Positions 1 to 6,860 of a stretch of 32,574 nt of DNA are shown here, in pieces; the first letter of the stretch is position 1, and every line of letters begins with the position of its first letter. The notes beneath the pieces were generated by a model. It did no database searches. It was not told the origin of the DNA and saw only the letters and a program-made list of their open reading frames with translations. Origin of the DNA: Nitrosomonas sp. (GTDB taxonomy: Bacteria > Pseudomonadota > Gammaproteobacteria > Burkholderiales > Nitrosomonadaceae); contig JAJFJH010000355.1 of assembly GCA_021774155.1 (NCBI GenBank), forward strand, positions 1-32,574. The letters are read 5' to 3'. The position numbers and the translations under genes were made by a program.

Positions 1-2
1 GT

Positions 3-398
3 GGCAGCGAATATCAACCTCGCCTACTGACAATAAATAATATTGTTGAGAAGCCCTCTCCAGAAACAGCACCGAGCACATTAGCGGTGGTTGGACGATA
101 TATTTTAAGCAACGCCATTTTTGACGAAATCAGAAATCAACAACCTGGCGTTCAGGGTGAAATTCAACTAACCGACGGAATCGCTAGCTTGTTGAAGAAA
201 GAACAAGCCTATTCATATCGATTCGATGGAAAACGTTATGATTGTGGTAGCAAAATCGGATTTCTAAAAGCGACTGTCGATCTAGCAAGCTGTCATCCGG
301 AGGTTAGTGAGTCATTTAATAGTTGGCTAATCAATAGAGATGAGTCTACGCAGGTTATAAACCCAGGCCGGAAACTAAAAATCGCCTCAAGCAACTGA
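3..398 (+). CDS. galU: UTP-glucose-1-phosphate uridylyltransferase, C-terminal part (cut by window start)
   Basis: This is the C-terminal part of GalU, which makes UDP-glucose from UTP and glucose-1-phosphate in the cytoplasm and so supplies precursor for exopolysaccharide. The ORF track starts at an internal GTG, but the frame is open back to base 3 and reads SEYQPRLL...[14 protein letters not shown] before the track's start. Family hallmarks are [17 protein letters not shown] and [12 protein letters not shown], the C-terminal nucleotidyltransferase region. The reading frame ends in a normal stop after a short non-conserved tail. The 5' part lies outside the window. The location beside PEP-CTERM and eps genes fits a sugar-nucleotide supply role, but galU is also housekeeping, so the link is inference. 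Confidence 0.93.
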   Translation, partial: GSEYQPRLLTINNIVEKPSPETAPSTLAVVGRYILSNAIFDEIRNQQPGVQGEIQLTDGIASLLKKEQAYSYRFDGKRYDCGSKIGFLKATVDLASCHPEVSESFNSWLINRDESTQVINPGRKLKIASSN

Positions 399-613
399 AA
401 TACAAACATAATTTATTTATAAGTTGTGCGATTGTTAATAAAAAAGAGAAAACACAATGAAAAGGTTTTTTTATCCATTTTACTCTTGTGTATAACAACG
501 ACACTGGTGAACAGTGCCTGAGATCAAAAAATATAGACCACTTGTCTGAAATTTGATCCAGTGCAAAAAACACGGACAGCTTGTCATTTTCAATGACCTA
601 CTGTTAGCGATTA
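399..613. other. Intergenic stretch between galU and the first regulated promoter
   Basis: No convincing gene is present. A start with a fair upstream purine stretch at 457 opens a 12-codon frame (MKRFFYPF...) that hits a stop after a run of seven T. A +1 or -1 shift gives a slightly longer hydrophobic peptide, so a decayed signal peptide is conceivable but unsupported. The minus-strand ORF at 355-573 overlaps the galU end and has no recognisable motif. Confidence 0.4.
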
Positions 614-658
614 TGCGTCAATTTGCCACATTGTTATCTCAGCTTTTTTCAGGATAAT
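614..658 (+). promoter_or_regulatory. Palindromic operator plus sigma70-type promoter, copy A
   Basis: TGCGTCAATTTGCCACATTG (614-633) is a near-palindrome, with half-site TGCGNCAA repeated inverted around one T. Its last three bases open a -35 box TTGTTA (631-636). After a 16-bp spacer comes GATAAT (653-658). The predicted start near 665 lies just ahead of the riboswitch-like RNA. The same layout with the same spacing recurs at 1843, 12778 (minus strand) and 16278. The regulator is unknown; EpsA-type LuxR regulators of exosortase loci are one candidate, by inference only. Confidence 0.75.
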
Positions 659-675
659 TACTACTACACAAAACA

Positions 676-752
676 ACGATCAAGCCACCCTTGCTGCAAA
701 GCAAGTCCGGAAAGCCTTTGGGTCTCTTACTGAGATGGCCGGGTTGCCTCCT
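676..752 (+). ncRNA. c-di-GMP-I (GEMM-I)-like riboswitch, copy A
   Basis: A first hairpin CTTGCT-GCAA-AGCAAG (690-705) carries a GNRA tetraloop, as in the tetraloop arm of c-di-GMP-I aptamers. It is followed by GGAAAGCC, then a second stem GGGTCTC / GAGATGGCC, ending in GGCCGGGTTGCC. From memory this matches the family's CGCAAAGCC...GGGTCT...GGCCGGGTTGCC skeleton, but with GGAAAGC in place of CGCAAAGC. It begins about 15 nt after the predicted transcription start and lies upstream of a PEP-CTERM gene, a known target class of GEMM RNAs. A cGAMP-type GEMM variant is possible. Confidence 0.7.
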
Positions 753-768
753 TTGAATGATGGGGAGA

Positions 769-814
769 AACTGAATCAACTGACAATAAGAAACATGTCA
801 ACCTGATTTCAGTT
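769..814 (+). promoter_or_regulatory. Leader hairpin downstream of riboswitch A
   Basis: AACTGAATCA (769-778) pairs with TGATTTCAGTT with one bulge, and an inner stem TGACA/TGTCA (781-785 and 796-800) extends it. The 3' arm GATTTCAG is kept in all three PEP-CTERM leaders. There is no T-tract directly after the stem, so it is not a clear intrinsic terminator; it may be part of the expression platform. Confidence 0.5.
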
Positions 815-919
815 CATTATTCACAAGCGATGCGCCCGAAGCTAATTTATTTATGTTCTTTTTTTATCTAGCCGATGACGCACTCATTAAGTAAAAACTC
901 GTTCATAAGGAGAGAAAAT

Positions 920-1741
920 ATGCGAAAGCTAACATTTTCTATCAAGAAAAAAATACTAGTTCCAGCAACAATTATTTCTATTACCGCTTTACTCAGCACC
1001 AATGTATATGCAGCTGGTGCAACAGCAATGGATGATACAGCTCAACTCCATGCGGGTAGCTCTGCTACCTTCTCTAGTGCTGGCCAGAAAAGCTCTTATT
1101 CAGACAACCCAAGTCTTAGTAATTCCTCTTGGGCTCACACGGGCGCTTGGTTTACCTTCCAGAATCATGATGCAGGTGATGTCACTGTATCAGTACTCGG
1201 AGATGCGGGTTTTGTACCAGGCGTTTCAGTCTGGGCATCAGGTAACACAGAATTTGACGGTGGCACCGAGTCTTTCGGTGGAGAAGTCAGTTCGGCAGGA
1301 TGGGGCACACCGCACTCATTTAATTCAACCGGTGCTATGGGAGATTCTGGTACCTTATGGATGGCCAGCGGTCAGGGCGGCAATATCCAAGAAACTTTGG
1401 GTTATGCGGTATCCGGCCCTACACACCTGAATTCGACGACGGGTTGGGGCGAAGATATTGTTACTGGAGCACATGACGTAAGCCTTACAAACACCTATGA
1501 GAGTGGCGTAACTGGCAGCACTGGTGCAAACACTGCGTCACTTGCATTCGATGACTTGGCTGCGGGCTGGTATACCGTGTATGTTGGTGGCACTGATCAT
1601 GCATCGGCTGGCGGACAATATGACTTGGTTATTAGTGCAGTACCAGAAGCAGAAACCTGGGCTATGCTGCTAGCAGGTTTGGGCCTTATTGGCTGGCGCT
1701 TAAGAAAGCAGGAAAATGAGCCGAATATGCTTCCAGCTTAA
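920..1741 (+). CDS. Secreted PEP-CTERM protein, paralogue 1
   Basis: Predicted 273-residue exported protein. The start at 920 is preferred over the track's 875 because AAGGAGAG sits 5-12 bases upstream and the signal peptide then begins properly (MRKLTFSIKKK, hydrophobic core, VYA-AG). The mature part is Gly/Ser/Thr-rich, with blocks shared with the next gene: NHD..DVTVSVLGD, EFDGGT, GYAVSGPTHLNST, TGAHDVSLTN and GWYTVYVGGTDH. The C-terminus has a PEP-CTERM sorting signal (VPEAETWAMLLAGLGLIGWRLRK): motif, membrane segment and basic end, but with PEA where most members have PEP. The local EpsH/XrtB would be the expected processing enzyme. It follows a regulated promoter and riboswitch-like leader and ends at a strong terminator, so it is probably monocistronic. 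Molecular function is unknown. Confidence 0.88.
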   Translation: MRKLTFSIKKKILVPATIISITALLSTNVYAAGATAMDDTAQLHAGSSATFSSAGQKSSYSDNPSLSNSSWAHTGAWFTFQNHDAGDVTVSVLGDAGFVPGVSVWASGNTEFDGGTESFGGEVSSAGWGTPHSFNSTGAMGDSGTLWMASGQGGNIQETLGYAVSGPTHLNSTTGWGEDIVTGAHDVSLTNTYESGVTGSTGANTASLAFDDLAAGWYTVYVGGTDHASAGGQYDLVISAVPEAETWAMLLAGLGLIGWRLRKQENEPNMLPA

Positions 1742-1760
1742 TTTAATCCACTAATCATGG

Positions 1761-1796
1761 AAAAAGGGAATGCTTCTACGAAGCATTCCCTTTTTT
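1761..1796 (+). terminator. Intrinsic terminator after PEP-CTERM gene 1
   Basis: GGGAATGCTTC-TAC-GAAGCATTCCC forms an 11-bp perfect stem, flanked by AAAAA upstream and TTTTTT downstream. This is a strong Rho-independent terminator 20 bases after the stop codon; the A/T flanks make it usable in both directions. Confidence 0.93.
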
Positions 1797-1842
1797 GGCT
1801 TTTAACTACATTTAATTGCTTTCAAAAAACCACAACCCGAGG

Positions 1843-1887
1843 TGCGACAATTTGACGCATTGTGTTTATAGTACTTCTTTATATAAT
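1843..1887 (+). promoter_or_regulatory. Palindromic operator plus sigma70-type promoter, copy B
   Basis: TGCGACAATTTGACGCATTG (1843-1862) is the most symmetric copy of the shared element. A -35 box TTGTGT (1860-1865), a 16-bp spacer and a consensus TATAAT (1882-1887) follow. The distance from element end to -10 box is 19 bases, the same as in copies A and C. Confidence 0.78.
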
Positions 1888-1892
1888 ACCTA

Positions 1893-1977
1893 TCTAGAAA
1901 ACCACCCTTGCTGCAAAGCAAGTCCGGAAAGCTGCGGGTCTCTACACACAAGATTGAGATGGCCGAGCTGCCTCCCC
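1893..1977 (+). ncRNA. c-di-GMP-I (GEMM-I)-like riboswitch, copy B
   Basis: The CTTGCT-GCAA-AGCAAG hairpin (1907-1922) is identical to copy A, followed by TCCGGAAAGC, GCGGGTCTC, a longer AT-rich loop, and GAGATGGCCGAGCTGCC. Compared with copy A, the last strand changes GGGTT to GAGCT, a pattern also familiar from c-di-GMP-I members. The RNA starts directly after the predicted transcription start (about 1894). Confidence 0.7.
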
Positions 1978-1995
1978 TAAATCATGTGGAGTGTC

Positions 1996-2033
1996 CTGTT
2001 CGGAATGTACCCTTAGTACCAAACCGATTTCAG
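1996..2033 (+). promoter_or_regulatory. Leader hairpin downstream of riboswitch B
   Basis: The imperfect stem is CTG, CGG and GTAC pairing with GTAC, CCG and CAG around CCTTA. The 3' side reads CCGATTTCAGA, sharing GATTTCAG with the leaders of the other two riboswitch-controlled genes. Pairing is weaker than in A and C. Confidence 0.4.
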
Positions 2034-2138
2034 ACCATCATCTACTAATGCAACACTCGATTTCGTTTTGTGGCATGTTTCCAACCAGCTGACAGTGCTG
2101 TCTGTGTTCTTGCCATAAGCTACTTTTAAGAGAAAAAA

Positions 2139-2978
2139 ATGCCTACACAATCAAACAGCAAGAAGACAAACGTGCTGATTGCAATAACAATTTCAACTAT
2201 TACTATGCTAGTCAATACAAATGCATATACGGCTGATGCGGTAGCAATTAATGCTTTTAATGACACTAATCACGTTCATTCAGGTGACGCTATAACCGTA
2301 ACTAGCTTTGCTCTGCCAAGTTCCTATTCAAACAATCCAAATTTCAATTACTCCGCCTGGGGTGACACTGGTAGTTGGTACACTTTCATGAATCATGACG
2401 TAACCGATGTTACTGTATCAGTTCTCGGAGATACGAATCTTGCGCCAGGTATTACAGTCTGGGCAACCGGTGGATCGGAATTTGACGGTGGAACGACAGC
2501 TTTCGGTTTTGAGACCAGTACAGCAGGATTTTTTTTAACACCAGCCTCTTTTAATGCAACAGGCGTCATTGGGAATACAGGTACTTTATGGATGGCCGAT
2601 GGAGCAGGCGGCAATACGATAGAAACCCTAGGTTATGCCGTTTCTGGCCCTACGCACCTTAATTCTACTGCTGCGACTGGCTGGGGTGAAAATATTGTTA
2701 CCGGCGCGCATGACGTGAGCCTCACAAATACTTTTGAAAATGGCGTAACGGGTAACACAACGGCAAACTCAGTGTCACTCTCGTTCAATAACTTGGCCTC
2801 GGGCTGGTATACCGTCTATGTTGGCGGAACGGATCATTCCCTAGTAGGTGGAGATTTTAATTTGGTCGTCAGCGCAGTACCGGAAACAGAAACCTGGGCC
2901 ATGCTGCTGGCAGGACTTGGACTTGTTGGCTGGCGTTTGAAGAAGCAACAAAAAGAATTGAATGTAGCAACAGCTTAG
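2139..2978 (+). CDS. Secreted PEP-CTERM protein, paralogue 2
   Basis: 279-residue paralogue of the preceding PEP-CTERM protein; the two align over their whole length with the same block order (NHD..DVTVSVLGD, EFDGGT, GTLWMA, GYAVSGPTHLNST, GWYTVYVGGTDH). An N-terminal signal peptide (cleavage probably after TNAYTA) and a C-terminal sorting signal (VPETETWAMLLAGLGLVGWRLKK) are present; here the motif is PET. The AAGAGA purine stretch upstream supports the ATG at 2139. It has its own promoter and riboswitch-like leader, so the whole transcription unit, not only the ORF, appears duplicated. No obvious terminator separates it from the di-heme peroxidase 187 bases downstream, so read-through is possible. 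Function unknown; the neighbourhood recalls secreted copper-binding proteins paired with surface peroxidases (hypothesis). Confidence 0.88.
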   Translation: MPTQSNSKKTNVLIAITISTITMLVNTNAYTADAVAINAFNDTNHVHSGDAITVTSFALPSSYSNNPNFNYSAWGDTGSWYTFMNHDVTDVTVSVLGDTNLAPGITVWATGGSEFDGGTTAFGFETSTAGFFLTPASFNATGVIGNTGTLWMADGAGGNTIETLGYAVSGPTHLNSTAATGWGENIVTGAHDVSLTNTFENGVTGNTTANSVSLSFNNLASGWYTVYVGGTDHSLVGGDFNLVVSAVPETETWAMLLAGLGLVGWRLKKQQKELNVATA

Positions 2979-3165
2979 TAACGCTCAAGCGGCAACAGAA
3001 AAGCAGTGTTTCTTGGAATCACCTTGTTTTTTCGAAAATAAATGATGCACTAAGTTGCCACATGAACTTCACACAATATTGCGGCTAATCTTGTGTATAA
3101 GAGAACCCAATCGGCTTGCACTCAAAATATTCTGACGTTCATGCCGATCAGTATGGAGTATTATC

Positions 3166-5373
3166 ATGCTTAACAATATCAAAAAAATTATAATTACCAT
3201 AGCCAAGGTAGTTTGCCTTACGATTTTTACCGGCTCAGCTTTGCAAGCGCATGTTGGTTTCGGGCCGCTTCCTACATCCCTGAAAGATGCACCGGTACCC
3301 GAAGTGCCCGGCTTGCTTGATGGTCATGACCCCATTATTATTAACAAAGAAAAGGCCATTGAGCTAGGCAAAGCTTTATTTTGGGATATCAATGTAGGGA
3401 GTGACGGCGTGGCATGTGCAACCTGCCATTTTCACGCCGGCGCAGATCGGCGCACCAAAAACCAAATTGCACCAATCGGTAGAAACAGTAACTTGTCAAC
3501 GGAATTTTCATTGGGAGGCGACGGAACCCCGCGTGGGCCAAATTCAGACTTGAAAAGAAGCGACTTCCCATTTTTTAAAACCGATAACCCACTTAATCCC
3601 CTGGGTAATATCATTTATAACAGCGATGACGTGGTTTCTTCCGCAGGGTCTTTTGGCGGCACCTTTCATGATGTTGAATGGTTCCATGAAGAAAACGACA
3701 ATTGTGATCGTAGCGCCGACCCGGTTTTTCATGTTGGGGCAAAAGGCACACGCAGAGTTGAGCCACGTAACACACCAACTGTCATTAATTCCGTTTTTAA
3801 CTTTCGTAACTTTTGGGACGGCCGTGGCAACAATATTTTTAATGGCAGTAGCCCCTGGGGAGACCGCGACCCAGAAGCTGGCGTATGGGTAAAAAATGCC
3901 GACGGCACTGTCACCAAAGAACGTTTAAGCTTGCCCAATTCTTCGCTTGCTTCTCAATCGGTCGCCCCTCCTGTAGACAACGTCGAAATGTCTTGCAATG
4001 ACCGTACTTTTTCAGATCTTGGACGCAAACTGTTGTATCGTAAACCGTTAGAACATCAAAACGTGCATTGGAATGACAGTGTGCTTGGAGACTTGGCAAA
4101 CAGCACGGAAGGCAATTTACAGCAGGGATTGGATACTTATTACTTTCGATTAATCATGGAAGCATTCAGTCCGAAGTATTGGTCTAATTTCAGCCGCGGC
4201 CAGTATGGTGCGCCGCCCCCTAGCTCAGCGACAAACCGCTTACCGTATATGCAGGCTGAAGCAAATTTTGCCATGTTCTTTGCGCTTGCAACGCAAATGT
4301 ACCAATCAACTTTAATCTCCGATGATTCACCTTTTGACCAAAGTGCTCGTAATAGTGATGGCGACGCTATTGATTTAAGCGAATCAGCACAACGCGGGAT
4401 GGACATTTTTCGTGATGCGCATTGCGCCCTCTGTCATATCGGCCCCAACTTCACATCATCAGCGGTCGTAACAAACAGTATTTTACAAAAAATCAACCCA
4501 GAAGCATTTGGCAATGTCACTTTTCATATCAGTACCACCAACGTTGTAACCCATACGCCTTTAAACGCTGGCATGATGTTTCAAGATACCGGTTTTTCCG
4601 GTACTGGTGTCACACCAGCAGAAAACGACCCTGGCTTGGGCGGCACTGATCCATTTGGTAATCCATTATCATTTGCCGACCAATATATGCAGCTTTTAGC
4701 AGGCAATGAAGCTGGTGTGGTCGACCCCTATGTAGCAGATGTCCGACCTTGTGACCTGGATACACCTATTGCACTAGATCGTGACGAACCACATGCTCTA
4801 TTATTTACACACGCGGATGGACTGCAATCACAGCAACAAGATACGGTTGATTGTTTTACTCCAGCAGGCACATTGATTCCAACAGTCGATGCTGCACTGG
4901 CAGAGTTGGAAAAACCAGAGAGAAGGCGTTTCTTAAGCGCAGCTACCGGTTCATATAAAATCCCATCATTAAGAAACATCGAATTGACCGGACCTTATAT
5001 GCACAACGGTAGCATGGCTACGTTAGACGAAGTATTAGAGTTCTACATTCGAGGCGGTAATTTCGAAACGGACGCAAAAGATTTTGGTAAGGTTTTTTCA
5101 CTGCCTGAGCTGCGGTTTCTGCCACAACAGCGCGTAGACTTACTCAATTTTCTAAAAAGTTTAACGGATGAGCGTGTGCGTTTTGAAAAAGCGCCGTTTG
5201 ATCATCCTGAGTTGATTATTCCACACGGCCACACTGGTGATAATGTGTCAATTAATGACGCTCACTTCATTAGTAACTCACTTGCGGCAGATGAGTTCTT
5301 GATGATTCCAGCTGTCGGAGCCGAAGGAAGAACAGAACCGTTGCAAGCATTTGACACCTATTTACAAGAATAG
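3166..5373 (+). CDS. Surface/periplasmic di-heme cytochrome c peroxidase, MauG/SACCP-like
   Basis: 735-residue exported protein with a signal peptide (cleavage near LQA-HV) and two c-type heme motifs, CATCH (about residues 84-88) and CALCH (about 420-424), in the order typical of the bacterial cytochrome c peroxidase/MauG superfamily. It is about twice the length of classical CcpA (roughly 330 residues) and resembles the long surface-associated members (SACCP) of methanotrophs, including the PYMHNGSMATLDEVLEFY and FLKSLTDERVRFEKAPFDHP blocks near the end. These enzymes use heme iron for peroxide-linked or protein-modifying oxidation. GGAG 8 bases before the ATG supports the start. In methanotrophs, SACCP-type genes lie next to MopE/CorA copper proteins; here the upstream neighbours are two PEP-CTERM paralogues, so the arrangement is analogous. 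Substrate is unknown. Confidence 0.9.
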   Translation: MLNNIKKIIITIAKVVCLTIFTGSALQAHVGFGPLPTSLKDAPVPEVPGLLDGHDPIIINKEKAIELGKALFWDINVGSDGVACATCHFHAGADRRTKNQIAPIGRNSNLSTEFSLGGDGTPRGPNSDLKRSDFPFFKTDNPLNPLGNIIYNSDDVVSSAGSFGGTFHDVEWFHEENDNCDRSADPVFHVGAKGTRRVEPRNTPTVINSVFNFRNFWDGRGNNIFNGSSPWGDRDPEAGVWVKNADGTVTKERLSLPNSSLASQSVAPPVDNVEMSCNDRTFSDLGRKLLYRKPLEHQNVHWNDSVLGDLANSTEGNLQQGLDTYYFRLIMEAFSPKYWSNFSRGQYGAPPPSSATNRLPYMQAEANFAMFFALATQMYQSTLISDDSPFDQSARNSDGDAIDLSESAQRGMDIFRDAHCALCHIGPNFTSSAVVTNSILQKINPEAFGNVTFHISTTNVVTHTPLNAGMMFQDTGFSGTGVTPAENDPGLGGTDPFGNPLSFADQYMQLLAGNEAGVVDPYVADVRPCDLDTPIALDRDEPHALLFTHADGLQSQQQDTVDCFTPAGTLIPTVDAALAELEKPERRRFLSAATGSYKIPSLRNIELTGPYMHNGSMATLDEVLEFYIRGGNFETDAKDFGKVFSLPELRFLPQQRVDLLNFLKSLTDERVRFEKAPFDHPELIIPHGHTGDNVSINDAHFISNSLAADEFLMIPAVGAEGRTEPLQAFDTYLQE

Positions 5374-5473
5374 CGTATCAGTAAATGTAATCGCAGATAA
5401 AATCACCATACTGACTTGTTGTCTGGGTCAATAAATAACATTGATATCGCTCAACAAGACAGTATCCGCTAAA

Positions 5474-5500
5474 TCACCCTCCGGCTATGTCGGAGGGTGA
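5474..5500 (+). terminator. Hairpin terminator after the peroxidase gene
   Basis: TCACCCTCCG (5474-5483) and CGGAGGGTGA (5491-5500) form a perfect 10-bp GC-rich stem with a 7-base loop, about 100 bases after the stop codon. No T-tract follows, so efficiency is uncertain. Confidence 0.65.
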
Positions 5501-5598
5501 TGTCATTCAGACAAAGTGCAATGCAACCTTAAATTTTCCATTTCCCGCAAGGATTTCCAATTTATCTTGGAACAAATCCACCGTAATATAACTTTTCC

Positions 5599-6705
5599 AT
5601 GAATCAAAATAAAACTTTAAGAATACTTGGTACTCGGGGCGTGCCCGCGCAACATGGCGGCTTTGAAACGTTTGCCGAACACCTTGCGCTTTATTTAGTT
5701 GAGAAAGGATGGGATGTAACGGTTTACTGTCAGGATGAAGATGACAGCCTACGATATGAGAACGAATGGCGAGGTATTAAGCTCATACACTTCCCAATCA
5801 GCAATAAAGGAGCACTAGGTACCATATTTTTTGATTGGAAAACGACATTACATGCTGCACGTCATCAAGATCGTATATTAACTTTGGGCTATAACACAGC
5901 CATTTTTTGTTTACTTTATCGTTTAAGGGGACAAAAAAATATTATTAATATGGATGGTCTCGAGTGGAAACGTAATAAGTGGTCAACGCTTGCTAGACTG
6001 TGGCTTTATTTGAACGAAAGAGCCGGGTGTTTACTTGCCAACCATCTAGTAGCCGATCACCCAGAAATAAAAAATCATCTTGCAACCCGTGTCCATCCAG
6101 ATAAAATAAGTATGATCCCATATGGTGCAGATGTTATTAATCATGCTGACGTGGCTCTTCTAGCTCCGTATGGGCTGCAGCCTCAGCAGTATATAATTGT
6201 TATCGCTCGCCCCGAGCCTGAAAACTCTATCTTGGAGATTGTCACGGCATTTTCTGAGCAACAGCGTAACAAAAAATTGGTGGTACTGGGAGATTTTAGC
6301 AAAGCCAACCCGAAATACCGGGATCAAGTTTTTGCCATCGCCAGTAGCGAAGTGATATTTCCCGGCGCAATTTATGACCAACAAGTGGTAAAAGCGTTAC
6401 GTTTTTATGCCTGTCTTTATGTTCATGGCCACCAAGTTGGCGGCACCAATCCGTCTCTAGTAGAATCGCTCGGTGCAGGCAACCCGGTACTGGCACATGA
6501 CAACCATTTTAACCGATGGGTAGCAGGCGATAGTAATGCCTACTTTTCCAATACATGTGAATGCGCGCAAACCTTTGAATACTTGCTGAATAATGTAACG
6601 CTATTGCAGTCTATGCAGCAAAAAAACCGACAGCGTCACCTAACCACTTTTACTTGGAACAAAATACTCGGACAATACGAGCAAATGTTACTTGAAAAAC
6701 GATAG
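5599..6705 (+). CDS. GT4-family glycosyltransferase with DUF1972 N-terminus
   Basis: 368-residue cytoplasmic glycosyltransferase with a GT-B fold. The N-terminal GTRGVPAQHGGFETFAE motif is the signature of DUF1972 transferases, many of which add rhamnose or similar sugars in capsule or O-antigen synthesis. The C-terminal half contains YVHGHQVGGTNPSLVESLGAGNPVLAHDN, the nucleotide-sugar binding region with the equivalent of the EX7E end. No signal peptide or membrane segment is visible. It stands alone on the plus strand between a terminator hairpin and a MITE-like element, facing a convergent minus-strand gene, and is separated from the main eps operon. Donor and acceptor cannot be read from the sequence. 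Confidence 0.85.
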   Translation: MNQNKTLRILGTRGVPAQHGGFETFAEHLALYLVEKGWDVTVYCQDEDDSLRYENEWRGIKLIHFPISNKGALGTIFFDWKTTLHAARHQDRILTLGYNTAIFCLLYRLRGQKNIINMDGLEWKRNKWSTLARLWLYLNERAGCLLANHLVADHPEIKNHLATRVHPDKISMIPYGADVINHADVALLAPYGLQPQQYIIVIARPEPENSILEIVTAFSEQQRNKKLVVLGDFSKANPKYRDQVFAIASSEVIFPGAIYDQQVVKALRFYACLYVHGHQVGGTNPSLVESLGAGNPVLAHDNHFNRWVAGDSNAYFSNTCECAQTFEYLLNNVTLLQSMQQKNRQRHLTTFTWNKILGQYEQMLLEKR

Positions 6706-6727
6706 AAAAATACTGACCCAAGTACAC

Positions 6728-6854
6728 CTCTAAAAATCCAGATTTCATCTCAATTGCTGCGTTGCCGGAAAAATTTCTTGCTTACATCAATCATATGCCG
6801 CGCTACAAAATTTTTCCCGCACTTTACATTTGGGCGAACTCTGAATTTTTAGAG
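6728..6854. mobile_element. MITE-like non-coding inverted-repeat element
   Basis: About 127 bp bounded by CTCTAAAAATCCAGATTT on the left and, as reverse complement on the right, CTCTAAAAATTCAGAGTT. A second inner inverted repeat is GGAAAAATTT against AAATTTTTCC. It has no coding capacity. It fills the gap between two convergent genes and could double as their terminator. No clear target-site duplication is visible. A genome-wide copy count would separate a MITE from a one-off terminator. Confidence 0.6.
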
Positions 6855-6860
6855 ACACTC

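Noticed and set aside
355-573. 72-codon minus-strand ORF downstream of galU
   Set aside because: No motif, it overlaps the galU end in antisense, has no good ribosome-binding site, and its composition is typical of AT-rich noise.
614-658. Sigma54-type promoter within the shared palindrome
   Set aside because: No GG-N10-GC at -24/-12 is present at a constant position in the four copies, while sigma70-like boxes are consistently placed.
1002-1430. 142-codon ORF in another frame of PEP-CTERM gene 1
   Set aside because: Fully contained in a well-supported gene with signal peptide, paralogue and sorting tail; a shadow.
2979-3165. Possible fifth operator copy (ATTGCGGCTAATCTTGTGTA) before the peroxidase gene
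   Set aside because: Half-site spacing does not fit, the right half is poor, and no -10 box lies at the expected distance.
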